Positions 25,150-33,657 of a stretch of DNA of 64,000 bases are shown piece after piece. The translations under genes and the position numbers were made by a program. Below the pieces are notes generated by a model. It saw only the letters and a program-made list of their open reading frames with translations. It did not search any database and had not been told where the DNA came from. Source of the stretch: SIG455 sp045646385. GTDB taxonomy: Bacteria; Bacillota; Clostridia; UMGS1810. The DNA lies in NCBI GenBank assembly GCA_045646385.1, contig JAZRKQ010000016.1, forward strand, positions 62,001-126,000, read 5' to 3'. The number at the start of each line of letters is the position of its first letter. Position 1 is the stretch's first letter.

Positions 25150-26073
25150 ATGAAACGGATTTTATTAACGGTAATTGTGATTTTACTTATCGTAACTGCT
25201 GTAATTGGATGTAGCCATAATACTGCTACAAACGGTGTGGCATATAATCTTTATTTTGCTAATCAAGATAAAAATAATCTTGTTGTAGAGCAACGTAATA
25301 TAAACGAAGATGAATTAGACGATATTGCCGAAGAGGTAATGCAACAACTTTTAAGAGGACCTGCAAATGGTTCTAACTGTGCTGTTATTCCTGAGGGGAC
25401 ACGTCTTCTTGATTTAGACATTAATTCGGGTACTGCGTTTGTTAATTTCAGCAAATCTTATTTACTTAAAGGCGATAATGCCGATACTATTGAACTGCTT
25501 GCAAGATATTCTGTTGTTAATACGCTTTGTGATATCAGCGGAATAGATAAGGTTAAGATTTTTATTGATGGTGTGGAATTGACAAATTCTTCGGGCGTGC
25601 CTGTGGGTGCACTTGGTAAGGAAGATATTTTGCTTAATGGAAAAACTGCTGAAAGCGCAAAGGAAGAAACACTTGTCCTTTATTTCCCCGATAAAAATGC
25701 CATAAATCTTGTTAAACAAGAAAGAATAGCGCCTCTTATTGATAATAGTGTTGAAAAAACTGTTGTACACGAACTTATTAAAGGACCTGTCGGAGATGGT
25801 TTTATCTCTACTATTCCTTCAGAAACCAAGATTATATCTGTAGAAACTAAGGATGGTATATGTTTTGTAAATTTATCGTCTGAGTTTATCACTAAGCATG
25901 CAGACGGCAGTGCTGCCGAAGCATTTACTGTATACGCAATTGTGAATTCTCTTACCGAATTAGACAGTGTTAAAAGTGTACAGTTTTTAATTGAAGGTAA
26001 AAAAGTGGATGTTTTGAAGCATATGCTTTTAGATGCCCCATATACACGTAGCGAAGAGCATATAAGTAAGTAA
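25150..26073 (+). CDS. Lipoprotein with two GerMN domains
   Basis: A 307-residue secreted lipoprotein. Residues 1-20 form a lipoprotein signal ending in the lipobox VIGC. Two GerMN repeats follow, each with the pattern LYF-x-(D/N), a helix, LLRGP or LIKGP and FVNFS or FVNLS (about residues 35-155 and 175-290). GerM of Bacillus acts in sporulation and germination; in actinobacteria the GerMN lipoprotein LpqB sits behind MtrA-MtrB. The same regulator-kinase-GerMN order here suggests it modulates the kinase. ATG follows AAAGGAGAGG. Confidence 0.85.
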   Translation: MKRILLTVIVILLIVTAVIGCSHNTATNGVAYNLYFANQDKNNLVVEQRNINEDELDDIAEEVMQQLLRGPANGSNCAVIPEGTRLLDLDINSGTAFVNFSKSYLLKGDNADTIELLARYSVVNTLCDISGIDKVKIFIDGVELTNSSGVPVGALGKEDILLNGKTAESAKEETLVLYFPDKNAINLVKQERIAPLIDNSVEKTVVHELIKGPVGDGFISTIPSETKIISVETKDGICFVNLSSEFITKHADGSAAEAFTVYAIVNSLTELDSVKSVQFLIEGKKVDVLKHMLLDAPYTRSEEHISK

Positions 26074-26076
26074 TCA

Positions 26077-26110
26077 AAAACCCGTGCCTGCATTGAATGG
26101 CACGGGTTTT
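26077..26110. terminator. Bidirectional intrinsic terminator
   Basis: AAAACCCGTGCC / GGCACGGGTTTT with ten-base loop between the convergent GerMN and Cys-rich genes. Confidence 0.9.
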
Positions 26111-26123
26111 GTTAATTTTGAAA

Positions 26124-26954
26124 TCAATCACAGCAACATTTTATTTTTTCTGCTGCGTCAAGATTATCAAAGTGACATCTTTCGGGAGGGAAAAATTCGT
26201 CTACAGGGAATCTTAATTTTTCGAAAAGTTCGCAGGGGTTATTATCGGTTGAAGCAATACATTCGTTGTCAGGGATACAGAAGTCAATTACAGGGATAAT
26301 CAACTGAACTTTTCTCATAATTCTGGTAATTGTAAACAAGCCTAATGTTATATAAACTTTTTTAGAGCCACCGTCTACAATTAAGTCGTCAAATACTCTG
26401 CAGATGCTTTCAGGAAGTGAGTTGACATCAGTTTCTCCGCAGCAGCAATCACAGCATTCTTTGCCGTCTACCAAGCGTGCAGCAAGGGCGATCGGGTCAA
26501 CTGTTTCGATCTGTGCTTTGGGAAGATTAGTTTTTTGCCAAAGTTGTGTGTCAACTTCATCAAGTTTAAATTTAGATGAGAACACCTTTGCGTTTCCTTC
26601 TGAACCGAAAAGAATGACCTTTTTGTCGTATGTTGCAAGTCCCTCAATGCAAGTAGGCTGACCTACGCCACAGAAAACATCAAGAGTTACTTTAAAGAAG
26701 AATTTCAGGTCGATTGTAAAATAACCATTGTTAAATGGTACCGGCTCAACGTCGCTGTAGACCCAAATTATTTCTGCTTTTCTCAATTTTACGTTGATGG
26801 CACGGTCTAATATCTGCTGACCTGCCTCTGTAAGATATACACGCATATTTTCTATGCATTCTTTGTCGCGGCAACTGTCGTAAATTTTATCTGTCTGCAC
26901 GCAAACGCCATTTGAAGTTTCGTTTGGGCAGCAGGAGTTGTTTTTTTCGCTCAT
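26124..26954 (-). CDS. Cysteine-rich hypothetical protein
   Basis: A 276-residue protein with no signal peptide or membrane segment and no family that I can name with confidence. It is rich in cysteine at both ends and in the middle (CCPNE near residue 8, KECCDCCCGETD near residue 167, a C-terminal KCCCD), with beta-rich stretches between. The N-terminal segment VCVQTDKIYDSCRDKECIENMRVYL is reminiscent of conserved clostridial proteins thought to be spore-surface or metal-binding, but I cannot confirm this. ATG follows TTGGAGG. It is monocistronic and ends at a shared terminator. Confidence 0.8.
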   Translation of the reverse strand: MSEKNNSCCPNETSNGVCVQTDKIYDSCRDKECIENMRVYLTEAGQQILDRAINVKLRKAEIIWVYSDVEPVPFNNGYFTIDLKFFFKVTLDVFCGVGQPTCIEGLATYDKKVILFGSEGNAKVFSSKFKLDEVDTQLWQKTNLPKAQIETVDPIALAARLVDGKECCDCCCGETDVNSLPESICRVFDDLIVDGGSKKVYITLGLFTITRIMRKVQLIIPVIDFCIPDNECIASTDNNPCELFEKLRFPVDEFFPPERCHFDNLDAAEKIKCCCD

Positions 26955-27122
26955 ATAAATTCCTCCAATTCACTAATATTAGTCTGCTTCAGTTACATAA
27001 TATGTGGATGGAAGTATTTTTGTGATTGAAATGATACGTTTATGTCTGGTTGTTATAGTGTTACAAAAATCCATGATGGCAACTGGGCTTTATGAAAATG
27101 TCAAAAACCGTCAAACTCTCAG

Positions 27123-27143
27123 AGACAAACACACAATTTGTCT
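27123..27143. promoter_or_regulatory. Small inverted repeat upstream of the permease promoter
   Basis: AGACAAA, seven-base gap, TTTGTCT, ending nine bases before the -35 box. Possible operator; weak evidence. Confidence 0.3.
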
Positions 27144-27151
27144 GTTATTGA

Positions 27152-27180
27152 TTGACACAAAAAGATAAGTATGATATTAT
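27152..27180 (+). promoter_or_regulatory. Sigma-A promoter of the APC permease gene
   Basis: TTGACA, 17-base spacer, TATTAT. The gap 26955-27268 holds this promoter, the small inverted repeat before it and the hairpin after it; no gene is seen. Confidence 0.65.
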
Positions 27181-27183
27181 AGT

Positions 27184-27220
27184 AAAAAAGGATTATTTAT
27201 AAGATAAATAATCCTTTTTT
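27184..27220 (+). terminator. Perfect 17-bp hairpin with T6 in the permease leader (attenuator-like)
   Basis: Arms AAAAAAGGATTATTTAT and its exact reverse complement around a three-base loop, ending in T6. It starts only four bases after the -10 box, so it spans almost the entire start of the transcript and would stop RNA polymerase after about 35 bases unless overcome. Confidence 0.7.
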
Positions 27221-27268
27221 GTGAAATACCTTTATTTGTCAAAAAAGACGCAGAAAGGATGTATTATT

Positions 27269-28636
27269 ATGCAAAACAAACTGAAAGAAAAATACGGTTT
27301 GATTACTGCTATTGCTATGGTAGTTGGTATCGTAATCGGCAGTGGTGTATTTTTCAAGGCGGAAAAAGTGCTTACTGCAACCGGTGGTAATTTGCCGTTA
27401 GGCATTACTGCATGGGCTTTGGGCGGTATTATAATGGTTATTTGTGCATATACATTTTCTATACTTGCTACAAGGTATAGTAATGTAAATGGTATAGTCG
27501 ATTATGCTGAAAATATGCTCGGTAAACGTTATGGATATTATTTAAACTGGTATCTTACATTTCTGTATTATCCTGCGATGACATCTGTTCTTGCATGGGT
27601 ATCTGCACGTTACCTTGGTGTTATTTTAGGATTGGATATTACAGGCGGTTCTGTAATGGTTATAGCAGGTCTGTTCCTTGTTCTGAGTTTCGCCATGAAT
27701 GCTCTTTCGCCTGTATTAGCGGGTAAATTCCAAGTATCTACAACTGTTATCAAACTTATCCCGTTGTTACTTATGGGTGTTGTGGGAAGTATTGTGGGCC
27801 TTTCAAACGGTATGATCAGAGAAAACTTTACAACCGTTGTTGAGGTCGTTGAAGGTGGCAATGTAAAGGCATTGTTTACTGCACTTATCGCTACAGTATT
27901 TGCATATGAGGGTTGGATTATTGCAACCAGTATCAATGCAGAACTTAAAAATGCAAAACGCAATTTGCCGATTGCTCTTGTTGTTGGCACATTGATAATT
28001 GTTGCCGTTTATATTCTTTACTATATTGGCCTTGCCGGTGGAATTACAAATGCAGAAATGATGGCGGGCGGCGAAAGCGGTGCAAAAACAGCATTTACTA
28101 ATATATTTGGAAATATTGCAGGTGTCGGAATATTTGTATTGGTAGTTATTTCCTGCCTTGGAACGCTAAACGGTCTTATGCTTGCATCAACAAGAGGTAT
28201 GTATTCAATAGCAGTACGTAACTGTGGTCCTAAACCCAAAATGTTCCGTCAGGTAGATAAGATTTCCAATATGCCTGTAAATTCATCTGTAGTAGGTCTT
28301 GTTATCTGCGCATTTTTCCTTGTGTATTTTTACGGAGCAAACCTTGCTGACCCGTTATGGTTTGGCAAATATGGATTTGATTCTTCCGAAATCCCGATTG
28401 TTACTATTTACGCAATGTATGTTCCGATTTTTATTTCAATGATTATAAAAGAGAAATCTTTGTCTTTCTTCAAAAGATTCATTGTACCGGTTGTTGCTAT
28501 GATTGCTTGCTTGTTTATGGTGTATGCAGCAATTATTGCACACGGAATGGATACGGTTTATTATCTGATTGTTTTTGCAATTGTTATGATCGCTGCAATA
28601 CCATTCTACCGTAAAGAAGAAGCAAGTGAAGAGTAA
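27269..28636 (+). CDS. APC-superfamily amino acid permease
   Basis: A 455-residue membrane protein with about 12 hydrophobic helices. Helix 1 has the substrate-binding signature IAMVVGIVIGSGVFF (unwound GSG), and helix 6 region has TVFAYEGWIIATSINAE, both typical of the LAT/SteT branch of amino acid/polyamine/organocation transporters (serine/threonine exchangers and relatives). The ATG at 27269 follows AGAAAGGAT; an upstream in-frame GTG falls right behind the leader hairpin and lacks a ribosome site. Substrate not predictable. An FMN riboswitch for the next gene follows. Confidence 0.92.
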   Translation: MQNKLKEKYGLITAIAMVVGIVIGSGVFFKAEKVLTATGGNLPLGITAWALGGIIMVICAYTFSILATRYSNVNGIVDYAENMLGKRYGYYLNWYLTFLYYPAMTSVLAWVSARYLGVILGLDITGGSVMVIAGLFLVLSFAMNALSPVLAGKFQVSTTVIKLIPLLLMGVVGSIVGLSNGMIRENFTTVVEVVEGGNVKALFTALIATVFAYEGWIIATSINAELKNAKRNLPIALVVGTLIIVAVYILYYIGLAGGITNAEMMAGGESGAKTAFTNIFGNIAGVGIFVLVVISCLGTLNGLMLASTRGMYSIAVRNCGPKPKMFRQVDKISNMPVNSSVVGLVICAFFLVYFYGANLADPLWFGKYGFDSSEIPIVTIYAMYVPIFISMIIKEKSLSFFKRFIVPVVAMIACLFMVYAAIIAHGMDTVYYLIVFAIVMIAAIPFYRKEEASEE

Positions 28637-28660
28637 TTTGCAGATAAAAAATTAATATTT

Positions 28661-28765
28661 GGTCTTTGGGGCAGGGTTTGATTCCCGACCGGCGGTAAAG
28701 TCCGCGAGCGTACGCTGAAGTGGTGAAATTCCACTACCGACAGTATAGTCTGGATAGGAAAAGAC
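28661..28765 (+). promoter_or_regulatory. FMN riboswitch (RFN element)
   Basis: Carries the RFN core: GGGGCAGGGT, ATTCCCGACCGGCGGTA, the P3-P5 hairpins and the closing GGATAGGAAAAGAC, with P1 formed by GTCTTT and AAAGAC. It lies directly upstream of ribU, so FMN should switch off riboflavin uptake. Confidence 0.95.
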
Positions 28766-28791
28766 GAAAACGTTATTTGCGTTCAATTTTT

Positions 28792-28819
28792 GCGCCCGAA
28801 GTGATTTTCGGGCGCTTTT
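28792..28819 (+). terminator. Expression-platform terminator of the FMN riboswitch
   Basis: GCGCCCGAA / TTCGGGCGC with a six-base loop and T-run, between the aptamer and the ribU start. Expected to form when FMN is bound. Confidence 0.85.
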
Positions 28820-28839
28820 ATTATTGTGGAGGATAAATT

Positions 28840-29484
28840 ATGCATGATGCTAAAATCAAAAAAATGACTACTATCGCTATGCTGTGTGCAATTGCATATG
28901 TTGTAATGTTTGCTGTTCGTATTCCGGTGGTTCTGTTTTTAAAATACGAACCTAAAGATGTAATAATAGTCATCGGCGGATTTATGATGGGGCCCATGGC
29001 AGCGTTTATTGTTTCTTTTGTTGTTGGATTGATTGAAATGATTTCTGTAAGTGATACCGGCATAATCGGATTTATTATGAATGTCCTTTCGTCATGTTCT
29101 TTTGCTTGTGTGGCTGCTATGGTTTATAAGTATAAGAAAAATATAAAAGGAGCAGTTGCCGGTCTTATAATCGGTACTGTTGCCATGGTGAGTATAATGA
29201 TGTTGTGGAATTATCTTATAACACCATTGTATATGAATGTTCCTCGTTCAGAAGTGGTAAAACTTCTTGTTCCTGCAATACTTCCGTTTAATGTTTTGAA
29301 AGGTCTGTTAAACTCAACAATTACATTCTTAATTTATAAACCGGTTGTAAGAGCACTCCGCAGAACAAAACTGATAGACTCAGCGACCAACAACTATAAA
29401 GCATCTGTAGGATTTTCAATTGTTGCGATGCTGATTTTTGTAACATCTGTGTTGGCGGTACTTGTGTTAAAAGGAATAATTTAA
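28840..29484 (+). CDS. ribU: Riboflavin ECF transporter S component RibU
   Basis: A 214-residue membrane protein with about six hydrophobic helices. The N-terminus MTTIAMLCAIAYVVMFAVRIPV and the loop LKYEPKDVIIVIGGFMMGPMAAF are typical of RibU, which binds riboflavin outside and joins the shared EcfAA'T module. The FMN riboswitch directly upstream supports the substrate. ATG follows GTGGAGGAT. Monocistronic, ending at a bidirectional terminator. The ECF energising genes are not in this window. Confidence 0.93.
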   Translation: MHDAKIKKMTTIAMLCAIAYVVMFAVRIPVVLFLKYEPKDVIIVIGGFMMGPMAAFIVSFVVGLIEMISVSDTGIIGFIMNVLSSCSFACVAAMVYKYKKNIKGAVAGLIIGTVAMVSIMMLWNYLITPLYMNVPRSEVVKLLVPAILPFNVLKGLLNSTITFLIYKPVVRALRRTKLIDSATNNYKASVGFSIVAMLIFVTSVLAVLVLKGII

Positions 29485-29486
29485 TT

Positions 29487-29516
29487 AAAAAACAGTCGGC
29501 AACGCCGACTGTTTTT
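29487..29516. terminator. Bidirectional intrinsic terminator
   Basis: AAAACAGTCGGC / GCCGACTGTTTTT with a three-base loop between convergent ribU and the flavin reductase-like gene. Confidence 0.88.
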
Positions 29517-30014
29517 CTATTTTTTCAACACTTTAATTATTTCTGATATATAGAGTGTATGGTAGTCTTTTGATGCAAACCATTTATCACACATTTCTTT
29601 TTGGATAAAATCAGCTTCTTTCAAATCGGTTGCACACATTTTTTTACAGAAGATTACCGTTTTCGCTTCGGCAAAGTAGGGGGTATCATTATCATATACA
29701 ACAGTTAATCCTGATTTTGATATTTTATCTTCGTCACGTCCTGATACTTTTCCAAGATACGTAAGTTGTTTTCTGTACTCTTCGGGCAAAACGGAAATAG
29801 AAAATGTATCATTGTTATCTACAAATTCTTTTGTGTATCTTTGAGGTCTTATAAAAGTAAAAGCAACATCTTTTCCGCAAAAAACACCTAAGCCACCCCA
29901 TGAAGCGGTCATTGTATTTACTTTTTCGTCTTTGCAAGCAGTAATCAGCATCCAGTCATCGCCAATCATGGAAAATGAATTTCTTTCAATCTCTCTTGGT
30001 GTAATCTCTTTCAA
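29517..30014 (-). CDS. Flavin reductase-like/flavoredoxin-family protein
   Basis: A 165-residue FMN-binding split-barrel protein. Family landmarks are NTMTASWGGLGVF near residues 33-45, FTFIRPQRYTKEFVDNN and TFSISVLPEEYRKQLTYLGKVSGRDEDK. Such proteins (flavoredoxin, PF01613) transfer electrons or reduce flavins in anaerobes. The ATG follows AAGGAAG. Its position beside riboflavin uptake fits an FMN enzyme, although the genes are convergent. Electron partner unknown. Confidence 0.88.
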   Translation of the reverse strand: MKEITPREIERNSFSMIGDDWMLITACKDEKVNTMTASWGGLGVFCGKDVAFTFIRPQRYTKEFVDNNDTFSISVLPEEYRKQLTYLGKVSGRDEDKISKSGLTVVYDNDTPYFAEAKTVIFCKKMCATDLKEADFIQKEMCDKWFASKDYHTLYISEIIKVLKK

Positions 30015-30158
30015 TATTATCTTCCTTTCAAAGTTATTTGTTCTATTATACTATATTCGGTGATGATTTACAATATTTATAAATATAACTTTACACTTAC
30101 CTGTTTTCGTGATATATTAGTATTGTTGTAGCAATGTTTATAGATAGAAGGGATATAT

Positions 30159-31043
30159 ATGAGTTTTAAAGAAGAATTACAGTTTAAAATCAACGAAATT
30201 GAGAAAATACTTAAAAATTACTTACCCGAAGAAACAGGTTATCAGAAAACTGTTATTGAGGCTATGAACTACAGTGTATTAGCGGGAGGGAAAAGATTAC
30301 GTCCCATGCTTATGCTGGAAACATATCGTTTGTTTGGCGGAAGTGGTAAAGTTATAGAACCGTTTATGGCTGCGCTGGAATTTATACATACATATTCGCT
30401 TGTTCACGACGATTTACCCGCAATGGACAATGACGAATATCGGCGCGGCAAAAAAACCACTCACGCAGTTTATGGCGAAACAATGGGCATACTTGCCGGC
30501 GATGCATTGCTGAATTATGCGTTTGAAATTGCTGCAGGTGCTTTTGATATTGAGATAAGCGCTAACGTTGCAAAGGCGTTAAAAGTTCTTGCGGAAAAAG
30601 CAGGAATTTACGGAATGATAGGCGGTCAGGTAGCAGATATTGAATCTGAAGGAAAAAATGTTGGTATAGAAACAGTTGAATTTATACACAAATTAAAATG
30701 CGGCGCATTGATTGAAAGTGCTATGTTAATAGGTGCAATACTTGCTGGAGCAGCAGATGACGAACAAAATAAAATCGAGCAGATTGCATCTGATGTTGGC
30801 TATGCGTTTCAAATTCGTGATGATATTTTAGACGTAATAAGCACCACGGAAACACTTGGTAAACCAACAGGAAGTGATGACAAGAACAGAAAATCAACAT
30901 ACGTTTCTATAAAAGGACTCGAACAATCGGTAAAAGATGTTGAATTTCTTTCGCAGCGTGCACTTAATAATCTTTCTTCCCTTTCAGGAAGTAACCCCTT
31001 TTTAAAAGAACTTATTAAAATGTTGATTATGCGAGAAAAATAA
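30159..31043 (+). CDS. ispA: Polyprenyl (farnesyl-type) diphosphate synthase
   Basis: A 294-residue trans-isoprenyl diphosphate synthase. The first aspartate-rich motif is LVHDDLPAMDND (DDxxxxD type, as in bacterial FPP synthases), the second is IRDDILDV, and LAGGKRLRPML matches the N-terminal diphosphate-binding region. It makes C15 or a related chain from IPP and DMAPP for quinone or cell-wall lipid precursors. ATG follows GAAGGGAT. The usual neighbours xseB and dxs are absent here, although xseA and nusB occur at the far end of the window. Confidence 0.92.
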   Translation: MSFKEELQFKINEIEKILKNYLPEETGYQKTVIEAMNYSVLAGGKRLRPMLMLETYRLFGGSGKVIEPFMAALEFIHTYSLVHDDLPAMDNDEYRRGKKTTHAVYGETMGILAGDALLNYAFEIAAGAFDIEISANVAKALKVLAEKAGIYGMIGGQVADIESEGKNVGIETVEFIHKLKCGALIESAMLIGAILAGAADDEQNKIEQIASDVGYAFQIRDDILDVISTTETLGKPTGSDDKNRKSTYVSIKGLEQSVKDVEFLSQRALNNLSSLSGSNPFLKELIKMLIMREK

Positions 31044-31147
31044 TTGTTTTATATAATTAAATCTTAGGTAAACTAAATAGACATAATTTTGTTGTGATGC
31101 TATATTAATATATAAATTGATGTTTTTTACTTAAATAAGGAGATAAC

Positions 31148-31735
31148 ATGGGCTTTTTTGAACTTGTTTTACTTGCGGTAGGCTTATCAATGGATGCATT
31201 CGCTGTATCTGTATGTAAAGGTCTCGCGATGAAGAAAGTCAATTTGAAAAATGCTTGTATATGCGGTTTATGGTTTGGTGGATTTCAGGCTTTGATGCCG
31301 TTTATAGGGTATTTGCTCGGCTGCAAATTTGAACATTATATAAACGCCATCGCACCTTGGATTGCTTTTACTTTGCTTGTTTTAATAGGCGCAAATATGG
31401 TAAGAGAGGCGCTTTCTGACGAAGAAGACGATGAAAGTGCTGATTTGGATATCAGAACTATGTTTTTAATGGCAGTGGCTACGAGCATAGATGCTTTGGC
31501 AGTTGGTATAACATTTGCATGTGTTCCTGTAAAAATTGTTGCTTCAAGTACTTTCATAAATACTGTAATAGGTGTTTTAATAATAGGAGTAACAACTTTT
31601 TTTATTTCATGCGGCGGTGTTAAATTTGGTAATGTATTTGGCACCAGATATAAAACAAAGGCAGAAATTACGGGAGGAATTATTTTAATTGGTATTGGCA
31701 TAAAAATATTGCTTGAATATTTCGGAGTTTTATAA
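31148..31735 (+). CDS. mntP: Manganese efflux pump MntP
   Basis: A 195-residue protein with six predicted helices in two repeats of three. Each repeat has a membrane aspartate: VGLSMDAFAVSVCKG in helix 1 and VATSIDALAVGITFA in helix 4, the MntP (DUF204) signature. It exports excess Mn(II). ATG follows AAGGAGATAAC. No yybP-ykoY manganese riboswitch is recognisable in the short upstream gap. Confidence 0.92.
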   Translation: MGFFELVLLAVGLSMDAFAVSVCKGLAMKKVNLKNACICGLWFGGFQALMPFIGYLLGCKFEHYINAIAPWIAFTLLVLIGANMVREALSDEEDDESADLDIRTMFLMAVATSIDALAVGITFACVPVKIVASSTFINTVIGVLIIGVTTFFISCGGVKFGNVFGTRYKTKAEITGGIILIGIGIKILLEYFGVL

Positions 31736-31802
31736 TTTTTCCTGTTGAATTAAATTTGTTTTTGTGATAAGATAATTTTTGCTTACAAGAGAGGAGATTA
31801 CT

Positions 31803-33251
31803 ATGTCTAATTACAATCCCAAATCATTAAAAGCGGAAGAATTTATTTGTCACCAAGAAATACTTGACACTTTGGCATACGCTGAAGAAAATAAAGATAA
31901 TGTTGAACTTATAGATGCAATTTTAGAAAAGGCAAGACCTCGCAAAACAGATGCGGGTTATCGTTGTGAAGGTCTTACACACCGTGAGGCATCTGTTCTT
32001 CTTGCGTGCGAAATACCCGAAAAAATTGAAAAGATGTACGAGATTGCTGAAGAAATAAAACTTGCTTTTTATGGTAATAGAATAGTTATGTTTGCTCCGT
32101 TATATCTTTCTAATTATTGCATAAACGGTTGTCTTTATTGTCCGTATCACCTTAAGAATAAAACTATACCAAGAAAAAAACTTTCTCAGGAAGAAGTACG
32201 TGCTGAGGTGATTGCACTGCAGGATATGGGACATAAACGTCTTGCTATTGAAGCAGGTGAAGACCCTGTAAATAATCCTATTGAATATATTCTGGAGTGT
32301 ATTAAAACCATTTACAGCGTACATCATAAAAACGGGGATATTCGTAGAGTAAACGTAAATATTGCCGCAACAACTGTTGAAAATTACAGAAAACTCAAAG
32401 ATGCCGGAATTGGCACATATATACTTTTTCAGGAAACATATCATAAAGAAAGTTATGAAATTCTTCATCCGACGGGACCCAAACATGACTATGCTTATCA
32501 TACAGAAGCAATGGATCGTGCTATGGAGGGCGGAATAGACGATGTGGGTCTTGGTGTTTTATTTGGTCTGGAACTTTATAAATATGAATTTGCAGGACTT
32601 TTAATGCACGCAGAACACTTAGAGGCAGTTCATGGTGTTGGACCGCACACAATCAGTGTTCCAAGACTTAAGCGTGCTGATGATATAGACCCTGATGCTT
32701 TTGACAATGGTATTTCTGACGAGATTTTCACAAAAATTATTGCTTGTATACGTATGGCTGTTCCTTATACCGGTATGATTATCTCCACCCGTGAATCCGA
32801 GCAAGTAAGAGCGAAAGCGCTTTCTGTCGGTATCTCGCAGATAAGCGGTGCATCGCGTACATCAGTTGGCGGTTACACAAGCGAAGAACGTCCTCACGAT
32901 ACAGAACAGTTCGATGTTTCCGATCAACGTACACTAGACGAGGTTGTTCGTTGGCTTATGGAAATGGGCTTTATTCCATCTTTCTGTACTGCTTGCTACA
33001 GAGAGGGCAGAACCGGCGACAGATTTATGACGTTATGCAAAAACGGACAAATACAGAATTGCTGTCATCCGAACGCATTAATGACTCTCACAGAATTTTT
33101 GCAGGATTACGCTACAGAGGAAACAAAACGTGTCGGATATAATATGATAGAAAGAGAACTTGAAAAAATTCCTAATGAAAAGGTTAAGGAAATTGCCAAG
33201 AAAAACATTGATGATATAAAAAAATCAAATAGACGTGACTTCAGATTTTAA
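31803..33251 (+). CDS. hydG: [FeFe]-hydrogenase maturation radical SAM tyrosine lyase HydG
   Basis: Radical SAM enzyme that splits tyrosine to supply the CO and CN ligands of the H-cluster precursor. In the 482-residue product the SAM-cluster motif is CINGCLYC (C106-x3-C110-x2-C113), and the second cluster is the diagnostic C-terminal CX2C-X22-C, starting CTACYREG and ending in NCC. GGTYNTSVGG-like substrate segments (SRTSVGGYTSEE) are present. The ATG at 31803 follows AGAGGAG; an upstream TTG is less likely. hydE, hydF and the hydrogenase genes are not in this window. The N-terminal part is distinguished from ThiH by the second cluster. Confidence 0.95.
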   Translation: MSNYNPKSLKAEEFICHQEILDTLAYAEENKDNVELIDAILEKARPRKTDAGYRCEGLTHREASVLLACEIPEKIEKMYEIAEEIKLAFYGNRIVMFAPLYLSNYCINGCLYCPYHLKNKTIPRKKLSQEEVRAEVIALQDMGHKRLAIEAGEDPVNNPIEYILECIKTIYSVHHKNGDIRRVNVNIAATTVENYRKLKDAGIGTYILFQETYHKESYEILHPTGPKHDYAYHTEAMDRAMEGGIDDVGLGVLFGLELYKYEFAGLLMHAEHLEAVHGVGPHTISVPRLKRADDIDPDAFDNGISDEIFTKIIACIRMAVPYTGMIISTRESEQVRAKALSVGISQISGASRTSVGGYTSEERPHDTEQFDVSDQRTLDEVVRWLMEMGFIPSFCTACYREGRTGDRFMTLCKNGQIQNCCHPNALMTLTEFLQDYATEETKRVGYNMIERELEKIPNEKVKEIAKKNIDDIKKSNRRDFRF

Positions 33252-33258
33252 AAAAGTG

Positions 33259-33287
33259 TTGACAAATTATTTTTTGTATGCTATAAA
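33259..33287 (+). promoter_or_regulatory. Sigma-A promoter of the Trp T-box/trpXYZ operon
   Basis: TTGACA, 17-base spacer, TATAAA, just after hydG and just before the T-box leader. Confidence 0.7.
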
Positions 33288-33294
33288 TATTATA

Positions 33295-33558
33295 AACCGT
33301 TGAACGAGAGTAGTAACTTAAGTAAATGCATTTAAGAGAGCCGCAGGCGGTGGGATTGCGGTAATGTAAACTTGAGCGAATGGACTCGGGAGGGCAAACT
33401 GAGCCGATAGGTTAGGGGCGACGGAGGCCAACCGTTATAGTGGCAGACATATGTTGGTATGTCGGTGAGTGCACTTGGTATTCAAGTGAATTTGGGTGGC
33501 AACGCAGGAGTATATTACACTCTTGTCCCATATGATTATGGGATAGGAGTGTTTTTTA
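33295..33558 (+). promoter_or_regulatory. T-box leader, tryptophan specifier
   Basis: A tRNA-sensing leader. Stem I begins with GAACGAGAGTAGTA; the specifier loop 3' strand is CGAATGGA between helices CTTGAG and CTCG, placing UGG (Trp) at 33381-33383. The T-box bulge GGGTGGCAACGC is at 33494-33505; its UGGC pairs with a GCCA tRNA end, matching the G discriminator usual for tRNA-Trp. A terminator (33517-33558) follows. Uncharged tRNA-Trp should permit readthrough into the ABC transporter genes. The gap 33252-33657 is fully taken by promoter and leader. Confidence 0.93.
33517..33558 (+). terminator. T-box regulated terminator
   Basis: ACACTCTTGTCCCAT pairs with ATGGGATAGGAGTGT (two G-U pairs) and ends in T6. 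Confidence 0.88.
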
Positions 33559-33657
33559 TTTACTTAAATTCCGATTCGCGATATGGTGTTTAAGTATTAG
33601 GCGTTCCTGATAATGAACCGATTATACTCAGATTTTAAAAAAGAGAGGTAATCAAAA

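Noticed and set aside
31044..31147. Manganese riboswitch upstream of mntP
   Set aside because: The gap is about 100 AT-rich bases without the conserved yybP-ykoY core.
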